From positions 1 through 10,248 of the forward strand of contig JASHUF010000379.1 of assembly GCA_030040175.1 (NCBI GenBank): DNA of 10,248 nt, read 5' to 3'. This document shows positions 1 to 6,714 of the stretch, in pieces. Origin of the DNA: Acidobacteriaceae bacterium (GTDB taxonomy: Bacteria; Acidobacteriota; Terriglobia; Terriglobales; Acidobacteriaceae). A program made the position numbers and the translations under genes. The number at the start of each line of letters is the position of its first letter. Within the stretch, counting starts at the first letter, position 1. The notes beneath the pieces were generated by a model that was given only the letters and a program-made list of their open reading frames with translations, was not told the DNA's origin and made no database searches.

Positions 1-2615
1 TGAACGTAAGGGGATGGGTTGTCGCGAAAGACTCCGCCCGTACTATTGCCGTCCTGTTGATACGAGCCGTTGGCGTTGCCGGTAATCTGCGCGTATTGGC
101 CACCCCAGGGATTGCTGGTGCTGATATTCGGATTCGGAGTAATGCCGCCGTCCAGACTCACGTTGGCGCTGGTTGTCGCGGTAAAGCCATCCGTATCGAT
201 TGAGCCGGAGCTGCTCACCGCTTCCGGATAGAAGATTCCGTATCCCCCGTGAATCACCGCCTTGGGAATTGCCTGATACGAGAAGCCAAAGCGAGGCGCG
301 ATGTTTTTGTAGTTCGCGTTGTAAATATACCGGTTGCCGGACCCCAGGAACTGGAGCGCGCCCAGCAACGGCAGGCCAGCCGAATAACTGAGCGGGTTCA
401 CCGCGTTGGGGTTGAAGATCGAACCCTCGTTATGGCGCGAAGTGAACGGGGTCTGAATCTCATAGCGCAGGCCGAGGTTGATGGTCAGGCTGCGCGCCGC
501 CTTCCAATCGTCCTGCACATACTCGCCAAAGAGATGGTTCGATACATAGGGCGTGGTCGGAGTTCCGACGCTGGCACCGTCCATCACGCCGAGCAGCGCC
601 TCAGCTACTCCGTTCCCCGTGAAGCTGACTCCGTTCGTTCCACCCAGCGGATTCGGACCGCTCGTGTAGTCGCCGTCGAACGTAAGGGAATCGGAGTAAT
701 AGTTGTACTGGTCGAAGACCTGTTCGACACCCATGAACCCGAAGTTGACGGTATTTTTCCCGAGCGATTTGATGAGGTCGACAGACACTGTGCCGACAGG
801 TCCATGGTTGTTCACCCCCTCGGTGTTCCCGCTGAATGGGCCCAACTGCGAGATACCGTTTCCGAAGTTGACGGTAGGAAACAAGGGGTCCTCTTGATTG
901 ACATACGCCGGGAGTCCGAGAGTCGTTGAGGGATTGAACCCGATCGACTGATTGGTGGAGGTTTCATGCCAAATCTGGACGCCGGAAGTGATGTTCATGG
1001 TCAAGGTGGGGCTGAAAATATGCGAAAGCCCCGCCCACATGCCCCAGCGGTTGTTGGGCCGCTGATTGCCTTGGCCTGCCGGATCGGATCCCCAGTTATC
1101 GGCAGCGCCGGTCTTTGCCTCCTGCTTATAGGAGTAACGGAAATAGGCGTTGGTATTGCTGTTGATGTTCTGGTCGACCCTGATCCCGTATTCGTTCCAA
1201 TAGGTGGGGGCCTCTCCGGCCAGAACCAGGTTGTTGGGCACATCGCCTAGAGTCTTTGCCGCGGGAAAATAGCTGGGCAGCTTGGAACCGACAGGATCCG
1301 GAACGTAACCGGCAATGTTGGACAGAATGTTGCCCGGGACCGGATTGCGGATGTATCCGGTTTGCGTGGCCATCAGGTTTGTGCCGTAGGGGTTGCTCGG
1401 GCTCTGGGTATCCTCCTGGCCGGCGGTGATGGCGTGGCCGCTACGCGGATCGTAGATCTGACCGTCATAGATGGGCCGGCCGAGAGCATCGGTGGCCGCA
1501 GGCGTGGTTGCCAGCTGCTCCGAGAAGTTGCCGGTCAGGAAGTTGGTGTCCGGCACGGTGTAGCTCGAGGGCGATGGCGTGTTGGCGTGAAAGTGCTCGT
1601 AAAGGCCGAAGATGAAGGTCTTGTCTCGCTGTCTATACACGCCGGGAATGTACAAAGGGCCTCCCGCAGTTCCGCCAACCTGGTTGCGGCTGAACGTGCA
1701 GAGGTTCGTATTGAGGAGACCCTGGCAAGTGCCAGGTGATTGGAAGTAGTTGAGGGCGTTAAAGTTATTGCTGGAATGAAACTCGTATGCCGAGCCGTGG
1801 AAGTCGCGCGTCCCCGACTTGGTGACCACGTTGACCACATTGCCCGTGCTCCATCCGTACTGAGCTGTGAACGAATTGTTTTGGATTTTGAATTCCTGAA
1901 CCGCGTCCACACCGGGGACAAAGATGACCCCGCCCCACTCCGTGTCGGTATCCCACGAGCCGTCCACCAGGAAGGCCGTGGTGCCAAAGAAGCTGCCGGC
2001 GAAGTTCATGAACGAGATGTCCTGATCCGCGGTGTCCGTTGTGTTGCTGCCGCCACCCAGGAGCAGCTGCCCTTCCGAGGTGTTTTGTACGGAAGAGTTC
2101 AGGGTAGCCAGGCCATAGATGTTGCGCACGTTCAGCGGGAGCTCCACGATCTGTTTCGCATCCAGGCTCGCCGCGACGTTGGAGTTGTCCGTGTTCAGCA
2201 GAGATGCATCGGCCGTCACCGTAACCGATTGAGCCTCCGCGCCCACCGCCAGGGTGACATTTTGGGTCGCGGTCTGGGCGGCATCCAGAACGATTCCGTT
2301 CTGCCTGTAGGTCTCAAATCCGGTCATCTTCACTGTCAGGGAGTACTGTGAAGGTGGAAGCTGGCTGAACGCGTAGCCGCCCGCGGCATCGGTTTTGAAT
2401 TGCCGCGTGATGCCGTTTTCCGTGCTCGTCAACATGACCGAGGCCCCGGACACGACGGCTCCCGAGGCGTCCGAAACGATGCCTGAGAGGGTCGCCGTGG
2501 TGGTTGCGATTTGCGCTTCGGTCGGTTCCAAGCCGCCGGTCAAGGCGGCGATCAGGATGGCAAGTCCAACCCAGCGCCAGAGCCACTTTGGTATCCCTTT
2601 GCCCCTCGTTTTCAT
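1..2615 (-). CDS. Oar-like TonB-dependent receptor with carboxypeptidase-regulatory-like N-terminal domain (partial, C-terminus off the left edge)
   Basis: Outer-membrane beta-barrel protein of the large TonB-dependent receptor type common in Acidobacteriota; it probably takes up a substrate that cannot be named from sequence. The reading frame is open for 871 codons from ATG at 2615 down to the window edge. Residues 1-34 form a signal peptide (basic start, hydrophobic WVGLAILIAALTGG, likely cleavage after TEA before Q35). Residues about 41-122 are a carboxypeptidase-regulatory-like (Cna-B-like) fold with TLSGIVSDASGAVVSGASV and GGYAFSQLPPSQYSLTV. A plug-like region follows, including TAFLVDGSW, VDAVQEFKIQ and GWSTGNVVNVVTKSGT. 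The barrel region includes FGEYVQDDWK and LTINLGLRYE and ends mid-barrel, so the last strands are missing. The start is supported by a strong Shine-Dalgarno 10 nt upstream and by the signal peptide. It is transcribed divergently from the 2924 gene. I checked the frame throughout and saw no frameshift. Family assignment is firm; substrate is unknown. Confidence 0.93.
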   Translation of the reverse strand, partial: MKTRGKGIPKWLWRWVGLAILIAALTGGLEPTEAQIATTTATLSGIVSDASGAVVSGASVMLTSTENGITRQFKTDAAGGYAFSQLPPSQYSLTVKMTGFETYRQNGIVLDAAQTATQNVTLAVGAEAQSVTVTADASLLNTDNSNVAASLDAKQIVELPLNVRNIYGLATLNSSVQNTSEGQLLLGGGSNTTDTADQDISFMNFAGSFFGTTAFLVDGSWDTDTEWGGVIFVPGVDAVQEFKIQNNSFTAQYGWSTGNVVNVVTKSGTRDFHGSAYEFHSSNNFNALNYFQSPGTCQGLLNTNLCTFSRNQVGGTAGGPLYIPGVYRQRDKTFIFGLYEHFHANTPSPSSYTVPDTNFLTGNFSEQLATTPAATDALGRPIYDGQIYDPRSGHAITAGQEDTQSPSNPYGTNLMATQTGYIRNPVPGNILSNIAGYVPDPVGSKLPSYFPAAKTLGDVPNNLVLAGEAPTYWNEYGIRVDQNINSNTNAYFRYSYKQEAKTGAADNWGSDPAGQGNQRPNNRWGMWAGLSHIFSPTLTMNITSGVQIWHETSTNQSIGFNPSTTLGLPAYVNQEDPLFPTVNFGNGISQLGPFSGNTEGVNNHGPVGTVSVDLIKSLGKNTVNFGFMGVEQVFDQYNYYSDSLTFDGDYTSGPNPLGGTNGVSFTGNGVAEALLGVMDGASVGTPTTPYVSNHLFGEYVQDDWKAARSLTINLGLRYEIQTPFTSRHNEGSIFNPNAVNPLSYSAGLPLLGALQFLGSGNRYIYNANYKNIAPRFGFSYQAIPKAVIHGGYGIFYPEAVSSSGSIDTDGFTATTSANVSLDGGITPNPNISTSNPWGGQYAQITGNANGSYQQDGNSTGGVFRDNPSPYV

Positions 2616-2625
2616 GCCTTTGTAG

Positions 2626-2632
2626 CCTCCTC
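2626..2632 (-). promoter_or_regulatory. Ribosome binding site of the TonB-dependent receptor gene
   Basis: On the minus strand these bases read GAGGAGG, a near-consensus Shine-Dalgarno whose GGAGG core ends 10 nt before the ATG at 2615. It fixes the start directly before the signal peptide. Confidence 0.75.
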
Positions 2633-2726
2633 AGATTTGTCTGCCGCTCCCCGAATCCCTTCGCGCACGATCGGCCTCGCCAGCACACATCGAGTTTTTC
2701 CCGAGAGTATCCGAAAAGCGGAGACC

Positions 2727-2757
2727 ATTCTAGGCATTCCGGTTGATCGGCCGGCAA
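2727..2757 (-). promoter_or_regulatory. Possible sigma70-type promoter for the TonB-dependent receptor gene
   Basis: On the minus strand there is a TTGCCG (-35-like, 4 of 6 matches, 2752-2757) and a TAGAAT (-10-like, 5 of 6 matches, 2727-2732) separated by 19 nt. Transcription would start near 2720, leaving a leader of about 105 nt. The long spacer makes this only a candidate. Confidence 0.3.
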
Positions 2758-2893
2758 GCGTCTTACTGTACAAACAGAGGGGTCTTTACAGCTAGGGGAG
2801 AATTCTTATCCGGTAAATTCCGCCTATCTTGTGGTTTTCGCTCATCTTGCCGAAGGGCGTTTGAAGGCGCGGTCCTTCGTCGTTTGTTTGCGG

Positions 2894-2899
2894 TATAAT
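2894..2899 (+). promoter_or_regulatory. Consensus -10 box (TATAAT) for the 2924 gene
   Basis: A perfect TATAAT lies 24 nt before the ATG at 2924. No good -35 box is visible at 16-18 nt (TTGAAG at 2861-2866 is too far away), so an activator or an alternative sigma factor could be involved. A start of transcription near 2906 would give a leader of about 18 nt and would exclude the upstream GTG at 2831 as the translation start. Confidence 0.45.
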
Positions 2900-2923
2900 C
2901 GCTTCTTTCCATTGAGGCGGCGC

Positions 2924-4165
2924 ATGTTGGCAGATTCGCCCGGCACCAAGACTGAAGGCTTCAGTTCAACGGCAAAGGTTGCCATTGGCGAACAATTGAA
3001 CCGCATCGTGACCAGCCCCTATTTCAGTCACAGCAAGCGCTTGCCCAGTTTTCTGCGCTTTGTTGTGGAACATACGCTGGCCGGCGATGCGGAGACCATT
3101 AAGGAGCGCACGCTCGGGATTGAAATCTTCGGCCGCGACCCCGATTACAACACCGCCTCCGACCCCATCGTACGTGTGACCGCTGCCGAGTTGCGCAAGC
3201 GGATGGCTCAGTATTATCAAGAGCATCCGCACGATGAAGAGCTACGCATCTCGCTCCCCTCCGGCTCCTATATCCCGGAATTTCGCGGGCCCAGGACGGG
3301 CGCGGACCTGGGATTGATCAAGGGAGATGGGACGCAGACGGAGCTTGCCGCAATGTCTCCTGCCGCAGAACGACCGGTGCACCGCCGGTTGAGGAACACG
3401 GCGGCGGTGGTTCTTGTTGTCCTGGTCCTTGCCGCTGCGTGCACAATCTTTATTTGGCAGCGCATCCACCGCTCGGCATTCAATGAGTTTTGGCAGCCAG
3501 TCTTCGCCGATAGCAATCCCGTGCTGCTTTGCATCGCAGACCAGTCGGAATACTCGGAGATCGCACTTCGCGATGCGTCTCAGCCTGAGCATCAGATTCT
3601 CTTGAAAGACACCCTGACGGCGGTGGTGCTCGACGATCTGGGCGCAACCGTCAAAGTAGCCGGCATTCTCCAGGCAAACAACCGGGCTTATACGCTCAAG
3701 GGAGAAGGCGCCACTACGCTCGACGATCTTCGCAGCGGACCCACGGTGTTTGTCGGGGCCTTTGACAACGCCTGGACCTTGCGCCTGACCCACGCTCTTC
3801 GCTATCACTTCGCCAACGATACGGACATGACGCACCTTTGGATCGCCGACGGCGCGTCTGCCGGCCGGTCCGACTGGAACATCGATCGAAGCGTGCAGAT
3901 GGCCACCAACAACTATCGCGATTATGCGATTCTGGCGCGCTTCACCGACGTCAACACGGGAAAGCCCGCCATTGTTGTGGCCGGCATCGGCCGCGGCGGC
4001 ACGCGGGTCGCGGGCGAGTTTCTCACCGAAAATGCCCATCTGGCCCAGTTGATGCGCCTGGCCCATGCCGCAGGCGGCAAGAAGAATCTTGAGGTGGTGC
4101 TCAGCACGCAGATCATCGACGGCGAGCCCGGCTCACCCAAAATTGAAGCGACATACTTCTGGTAA
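2924..4165 (+). CDS. Membrane-anchored protein with Acidobacteriota-type N-terminal regulator-like domain
   Basis: This is a 413-residue protein. Residues about 18-121 form a domain recurrent in Acidobacteriota proteins, often followed by adenylate-cyclase-like, TPR or unknown domains: LPSFLRFVVEHTL (40-52), KERTLGIEIFGRDPDY (60-75), DPIVRVTAAELRKRMAQYY (80-98) and LPSGSYIPEF (111-120). The domain looks cytoplasmic and may bind DNA or another regulator, but that is inference. Residues 159-178 (TAAVVLVVLVLAAACTIFIW) are a single membrane helix preceded by basic HRRLR, which places the N-terminus inside. Residues 185-413 are an outer-side domain I do not recognise, with no clear enzyme motif. 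ATG 2924 is preferred over the in-frame GTG at 2831 because the TATAAT at 2894 lies between them and GAGG sits just upstream of the ATG. The gene diverges from the TonB receptor gene, so it could regulate that gene. Confidence 0.8.
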   Translation: MLADSPGTKTEGFSSTAKVAIGEQLNRIVTSPYFSHSKRLPSFLRFVVEHTLAGDAETIKERTLGIEIFGRDPDYNTASDPIVRVTAAELRKRMAQYYQEHPHDEELRISLPSGSYIPEFRGPRTGADLGLIKGDGTQTELAAMSPAAERPVHRRLRNTAAVVLVVLVLAAACTIFIWQRIHRSAFNEFWQPVFADSNPVLLCIADQSEYSEIALRDASQPEHQILLKDTLTAVVLDDLGATVKVAGILQANNRAYTLKGEGATTLDDLRSGPTVFVGAFDNAWTLRLTHALRYHFANDTDMTHLWIADGASAGRSDWNIDRSVQMATNNYRDYAILARFTDVNTGKPAIVVAGIGRGGTRVAGEFLTENAHLAQLMRLAHAAGGKKNLEVVLSTQIIDGEPGSPKIEATYFW

Positions 4166-4313
4166 TTCTGGCTCATGGCTCGCGGCCTTGGCCTCATTCC
4201 AACGGTTGATGCGTTAGCCGGCAGAGCCAAAGTACCATTCCCTGCGTACGCGAAAAGGCGGTTTCCGGCTTCTCCGCTCGCGAAGGTCCGTAGACCGCCA
4301 TTTACGCAATTCC

Positions 4314-4318
4314 GGAGG
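4314..4318 (+). promoter_or_regulatory. Ribosome binding site of the first AhpD-like gene
   Basis: GGAGG precedes two adjacent ATG codons at 4321 and 4324. The spacing is 2 nt to the first and 5 nt to the second. Only the second fits normal spacing, and it also aligns with the N-terminus of the downstream paralogue. Confidence 0.65.
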
Positions 4319-4323
4319 TCATG

Positions 4324-4905
4324 ATGCCCCACATTCCGCTGGCTCCCGATCTTCCTGGCATTCGCGGCCCGATGGCCTTCAGGCCGGAAACCGCGCGGCC
4401 CCTCAATGCGCTGGTCGAAGTGTTGCTGCAAGGCCCCAACACGCTCACGCGCGGCGAGCGCGAACTGATTGCCACCTTTGTTTCAAGCCGCAACTGCACG
4501 CAGTTTTGTCACAACATCCACGGCGCCATCGCCTCCGCTCACCTTGGCGGCAATGAAGACCTGGTGAAGCAGGTCAAGGTGGATTATCTGCATGCCGAGA
4601 TCAGCCCCAAGCTCAAGACTCTCCTGAACATTGCCGGAAAAGTGCAGCAGGATGGCAAGCTGGTGACGGCCGCCGATGTTGCAGCCGCGCGCAAGGAGGG
4701 CGCAACCGACCTGGAGATTCACGATACGGTGCTGATTGCCGCGGCCTTTTGCATGTACAACCGTTACGTGGATGGGCTGGGCACCGACCAGCCCGCAGAC
4801 CCGGCGTTCTATCGCGAACGCGGCAAGCGCGTGGCTCGCGAAGGCTATGTAGCCGTCAGCGAAGAATACCTTCCCGCGCACGCGGGCGCAGCGTCACGCG
4901 CTTAG
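4324..4905 (+). CDS. AhpD-like / carboxymuconolactone decarboxylase family protein with shifted active-site Cys
   Basis: A cytoplasmic, all-helical AhpD-like protein of 193 residues. Family members act as peroxidases or thiol oxidoreductases (AhpD) or as decarboxylases, and substrates vary. The core active-site stretch is GERELIATFVSSRN followed by CTQFCHNIH. In AhpD the signature is E-x11-C-x2-C-x3-H. Here Glu47, Cys62 and His66 are in register, but the proximal position is Thr59 and a Cys sits one residue earlier (Cys58), giving C-x3-C. The C-terminal core (94-154) contains DLEIHDTVLIAAAF and MYNRYVDGLGT, typical of the family. ATG 4324 is chosen over 4321 on Shine-Dalgarno spacing and by alignment with the next gene (MPHI versus MAHI). 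The two genes lie 10 nt apart and are surely co-transcribed tandem duplicates. Whether the shifted Cys still forms a redox disulfide is unknown. Confidence 0.87.
   Translation: MPHIPLAPDLPGIRGPMAFRPETARPLNALVEVLLQGPNTLTRGERELIATFVSSRNCTQFCHNIHGAIASAHLGGNEDLVKQVKVDYLHAEISPKLKTLLNIAGKVQQDGKLVTAADVAAARKEGATDLEIHDTVLIAAAFCMYNRYVDGLGTDQPADPAFYRERGKRVAREGYVAVSEEYLPAHAGAASRA
4681..4740 (+). repeat. Duplicated segment, copy 1 (C-terminal core of the AhpD-like pair)
   Basis: This 60-nt segment matches 5270-5329 at 56 of 60 bases by my reading, including a perfect 32-nt match (4705-4736 with 5294-5325). It belongs to the tandem gene duplication. The rest of the two genes is clearly less similar. Confidence 0.8.
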
Positions 4906-4909
4906 GAGG
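4904..4909 (+). promoter_or_regulatory. Ribosome binding site of the second AhpD-like gene
   Basis: AGGAGG overlaps the TAG stop of the upstream paralogue and sits 6 nt before ATG 4916. This suggests the two genes are translated from one mRNA with coupled initiation. Confidence 0.75.
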
Positions 4910-4915
4910 GGAAAG

Positions 4916-5476
4916 ATGGCGCATATCGATCTTCCCGCGGATTTGCCCGGCATCAGCGCAGGATTTGCCTTCCGGCCGGAAACTGCAAAGCCCATGCGAG
5001 AACTGGCTCACGTCCTGTTGCATCTGCCCAACGCGCTCACGCCCGGCGAACGCGAGCTGATCGCCGCGCACGTCTCCGCGCGCAACCACTGCCACTTTTG
5101 CTATTCGAGTCACTCGGCCGCCGCGGCGTGTCATCTTGGCGATGCCTCTCTGATCGAACAAGTAAAGGCCGATTACGAGTCGGCGCCGGTTTCGCCCAAA
5201 TTGAAGGCCTTGCTGGCGATTGCAGGCAAGGTGCAGGAGGACGGCAAGCTGGTGACCTCTGCCGACGTTGCAGCCGCGCGCAAGGAAGGCGCGACCGACC
5301 TGGAGATTCACGATACGGTGCTGATCGCTGCGGCCTTCAGCATGTATAACCGCTATGTGGATGGACTGGGCACCTGGCAGCCCGACGACCCCGGATTGTA
5401 CGCGCAGATGGGGCAACACCTGGCCGAGCACGGCTATAGGCAGCCGTCGATTCGCCAGCCGGTTGGCGGCGGCTGA
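4916..5476 (+). CDS. AhpD-like / carboxymuconolactone decarboxylase family protein with canonical CxxC
   Basis: A 186-residue paralogue of the preceding gene with the complete AhpD-type signature: Glu47, then 11 residues, Cys59, two residues, Cys62, three residues, His66 (RNHCHFCYSSH). This supports a thiol-disulfide or peroxidase-type activity in the cytoplasm, where AhpD-like proteins use the CxxC pair to accept electrons and reduce a partner or peroxide. The substrate here is not known. Over residues 1-66 it matches its neighbour at 39 of 66 positions, and over the SPKLK to GLGT core at 56 of 61. The start has a strong Shine-Dalgarno that overlaps the previous stop codon. The C-terminus (after GLGT) diverges from the neighbour and is shorter. 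A 160-nt gap separates it from the next gene, so it may form a separate transcription unit from the membrane operon downstream. Confidence 0.9.
   Translation: MAHIDLPADLPGISAGFAFRPETAKPMRELAHVLLHLPNALTPGERELIAAHVSARNHCHFCYSSHSAAAACHLGDASLIEQVKADYESAPVSPKLKALLAIAGKVQEDGKLVTSADVAAARKEGATDLEIHDTVLIAAAFSMYNRYVDGLGTWQPDDPGLYAQMGQHLAEHGYRQPSIRQPVGGG
5270..5329 (+). repeat. Duplicated segment, copy 2 (C-terminal core of the AhpD-like pair)
   Basis: Counterpart of 4681-4740. The offset is 589 nt, three less than the 592-nt distance between start codons, which reflects one codon lost upstream in the second gene. Confidence 0.8.
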
Positions 5477-5490
5477 GGGCGAAGCGCCCT
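5476..5490 (+). other. Small perfect hairpin at the stop of the second AhpD-like gene
   Basis: AGGGCG, AAG, CGCCCT forms a 6-bp stem with a 3-nt loop that begins at the last base of the stop codon. No T-run follows, so it is not a standard Rho-independent terminator. It could protect the 3' end of the mRNA or be chance in GC-rich DNA. Confidence 0.4.
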
Positions 5491-5578
5491 GGCTGAACGA
5501 TGCCTTTGCCGCCTCAACCGAAAGATGGAGGCAGGGTTCGCTCCTTTAGCCGACTCCAATGGGTCCGATTTGCAAGTA

Positions 5579-5627
5579 CACTTGGTATCGATTTGAGAAC
5601 ACCTCCATTCTCGTTCCCAAGTGAGGT
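5579..5627 (+). promoter_or_regulatory. Leader with nested inverted repeat and possible anti-Shine-Dalgarno
   Basis: The outer arms CACTTGG (5579-5585) and CCAAGTG (5617-5623) are perfect 7-bp complements. Inside them GAGAA (5595-5599) and TTCTC (5608-5612) can pair around an 8-nt loop, CACCTCCA. The loop bases ACCTC (5601-5605) are complementary to the Shine-Dalgarno GAGGT (5623-5627), which lies 9 nt before ATG 5637. Two alternative folds are therefore possible, one freeing and one hiding the ribosome binding site. An operator for a dimeric repressor is another reading. No clear promoter boxes were found in this gap. Confidence 0.35.
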
Positions 5628-5636
5628 CAACCGAAA

Positions 5637-6248
5637 ATGGCTACATCGATTTCCGACGTGCACGGCCATGTTCTGCCTTTGTCCGGACGTCGCACGCTTT
5701 CAGAAAAACTCAACAGCGAGTGGCATGAAAAGGCCCTGTGGGTCTTCATGGCCATCGTACTGGCACATTGGGGCGAACACTTCGCGCAGGCTTACCAGAT
5801 CTGGGTGCTGGGCTGGCCAATCCCCAAGGCGAACGGCATTTTGGGTCTATGGTACCCGTGGCTTATTAAGTCGGAGACGCTTCACTACGGATACGCCCTG
5901 GTGATGCTCATCGGCCTTTGGGTTCTGCGCAAGGGATTCACCGGCCTGAGCCACACCTGGTGGATGGTCGCCTTCTGGATCCAGGTCTGGCACCACTTCG
6001 AGCACCTGCTGCTGCTCACCCAGGCCACGATCCACCACAACCTGATGGGCAAACCGGTGCCCTATAGCATTATCCAACTCTTCATTCCGCGGGTTCAGCT
6101 TCACCTTTTCTACAACGCGATTGTCTTTATCCCCATGGTGATCGCCATGTACTACCATATGTTTCCGCCAAAGGGCGAGGCGCCGGCCCAATGCACCTGC
6201 TCCTGGTTGAAAGATGACACAAATGAGGCGACTGATTGCAACGCGTAG
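5637..6248 (+). CDS. Histidine-rich multi-pass membrane protein, unknown function
   Basis: A 203-residue inner-membrane protein with about four hydrophobic segments (roughly 34-52, 84-98, 108-128 and 155-174). It has 14 His, many in or beside the helices: HWGEH (44-48), LHYGY (82-86), WHHFEH (118-123), HH (133-134), RVQLHLFYN (152-160) and YYH (172-174). HWGEH and WHHFEH are the kind of His/Glu clusters that bind heme, copper or iron. The tail carries Cys186, Cys188 and Cys201. I believe related uncharacterised proteins with the same HWxEH and RVxLHLFYN motifs occur in other bacteria, but I cannot assign a named family. The start has GAGGT 9 nt upstream. It is the first gene of a tight operon: its last 35 nt overlap the next gene. 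A metal- or heme-binding membrane component is an inference. Confidence 0.8.
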   Translation: MATSISDVHGHVLPLSGRRTLSEKLNSEWHEKALWVFMAIVLAHWGEHFAQAYQIWVLGWPIPKANGILGLWYPWLIKSETLHYGYALVMLIGLWVLRKGFTGLSHTWWMVAFWIQVWHHFEHLLLLTQATIHHNLMGKPVPYSIIQLFIPRVQLHLFYNAIVFIPMVIAMYYHMFPPKGEAPAQCTCSWLKDDTNEATDCNA

Positions 6249-6714
6249 AGGCAATCACAGCAGGCTGCATCGTGGGTCACCTGGGTTGACGAGAGCTTAT
6301 TCGAGGGGTCGCCAAGGGGCGGCCTCTTGCTGTCTTGGCGTCCTTCTCGTGCTTGCCTCGGGGGCTTTGGCCGCTCTTGGCTGCCACAAACCGGCCGATT
6401 CCGCGCGGGACATCTCGATCAAAGAGTCGATTGCGCCCCAGCCCGTGCGCGCAGGGATTGAGATTATCTCGTTCCGTTTGGTGAATGCGGCGAACCTGCC
6501 AGTGACCGGCGCGCACGTTCAGTTGGAAGGAGACATGACCCACCCGGGCATGGCGCCGGTGTTCGCAGACGCGATCGAGGTTTCACCCGGCAGCTACAAG
6601 GCAACGATGAATTTCACGATGGGCGGCGACTGGGTGGTGCTCTTCCACATTATGATGAGCAATGGCCGCAGGGTCGAACAGCAGATGGATGTGAAAGGAG
6701 TGGCGTCGAATTGA
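6214..6714 (+). CDS. FixH/YtkA-like anchored periplasmic protein
   Basis: A 166-residue protein. A basic N-terminus is followed by a hydrophobic stretch (LGVLLVLASGALAALG, about 41-56) and Cys57. This could be a lipoprotein signal, although the lipobox ALGC lacks the usual Leu at -3; otherwise it is a membrane anchor. The outer domain (about 75-160) resembles YtkA/FixH-like beta-sandwiches: LVNAANLPVTGAHVQLEGDM, then MTHPGM (108-113), GSYKATMNFTMGGDWVVLFH and a closing strand. Met and His are frequent (Met108, His110, Met113, Met132, Met136, His145, Met147, Met148), as in copper-handling proteins. FixH/CcoH works with FixG in cbb3-oxidase assembly, and a FixG-like gene follows directly. The start is uncertain: 6214 and 6223 are both ATG with weak ribosome sites, and the first overlaps the previous gene by 35 nt. 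The stop overlaps the next start (TTGA). Confidence 0.72.
   Translation: MTQMRRLIATRRGNHSRLHRGSPGLTRAYSRGRQGAASCCLGVLLVLASGALAALGCHKPADSARDISIKESIAPQPVRAGIEIISFRLVNAANLPVTGAHVQLEGDMTHPGMAPVFADAIEVSPGSYKATMNFTMGGDWVVLFHIMMSNGRRVEQQMDVKGVASN
6695..6700 (+). promoter_or_regulatory. Ribosome binding site for the polyferredoxin gene, supporting a TTG start
   Basis: AAGGAG ends 10 nt before TTG 6711 but 25 nt before the next in-frame ATG (6726). The spacing favours the TTG, which overlaps the upstream TGA stop, so translation is likely coupled. Confidence 0.5.

Larger units (their letters stand above)
2616..2923. other. Divergent intergenic region between the TonB receptor gene and the 2924 gene
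   Basis: This 308-bp gap carries the 5' signals of two divergent genes: the receptor's Shine-Dalgarno and candidate promoter on the minus strand, and a TATAAT box on the plus strand. Reading frames inside it lack ribosome binding sites and recognisable domains, so I call no gene here. A shared operator would be expected to lie roughly between 2735 and 2890, but I found no convincing dyad. Confidence 0.5.

Noticed and set aside
249-929. Plus-strand open frame of 226 codons
   Set aside because: It is antisense to the TonB receptor barrel, which reads through cleanly. The product shows no domain.
3242-4066. Minus-strand open frame of 274 codons
   Set aside because: It is antisense to the 2924 gene, which has a membrane helix and a recognisable N-terminal domain. 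The antisense product is featureless.
4166-4320. Possible promoter or structured leader upstream of the AhpD-like pair
   Set aside because: TTGATG at 4206-4211 has no convincing -10 box at the right distance, and the GGCGGT/ACCGCC pair has a loop of over 30 nt. A promoter is likely here but I could not place it.
5476-5490. GC-rich hairpin as a Rho-independent terminator
   Set aside because: There is no T-tract after the stem, and the stem is only 6 bp.
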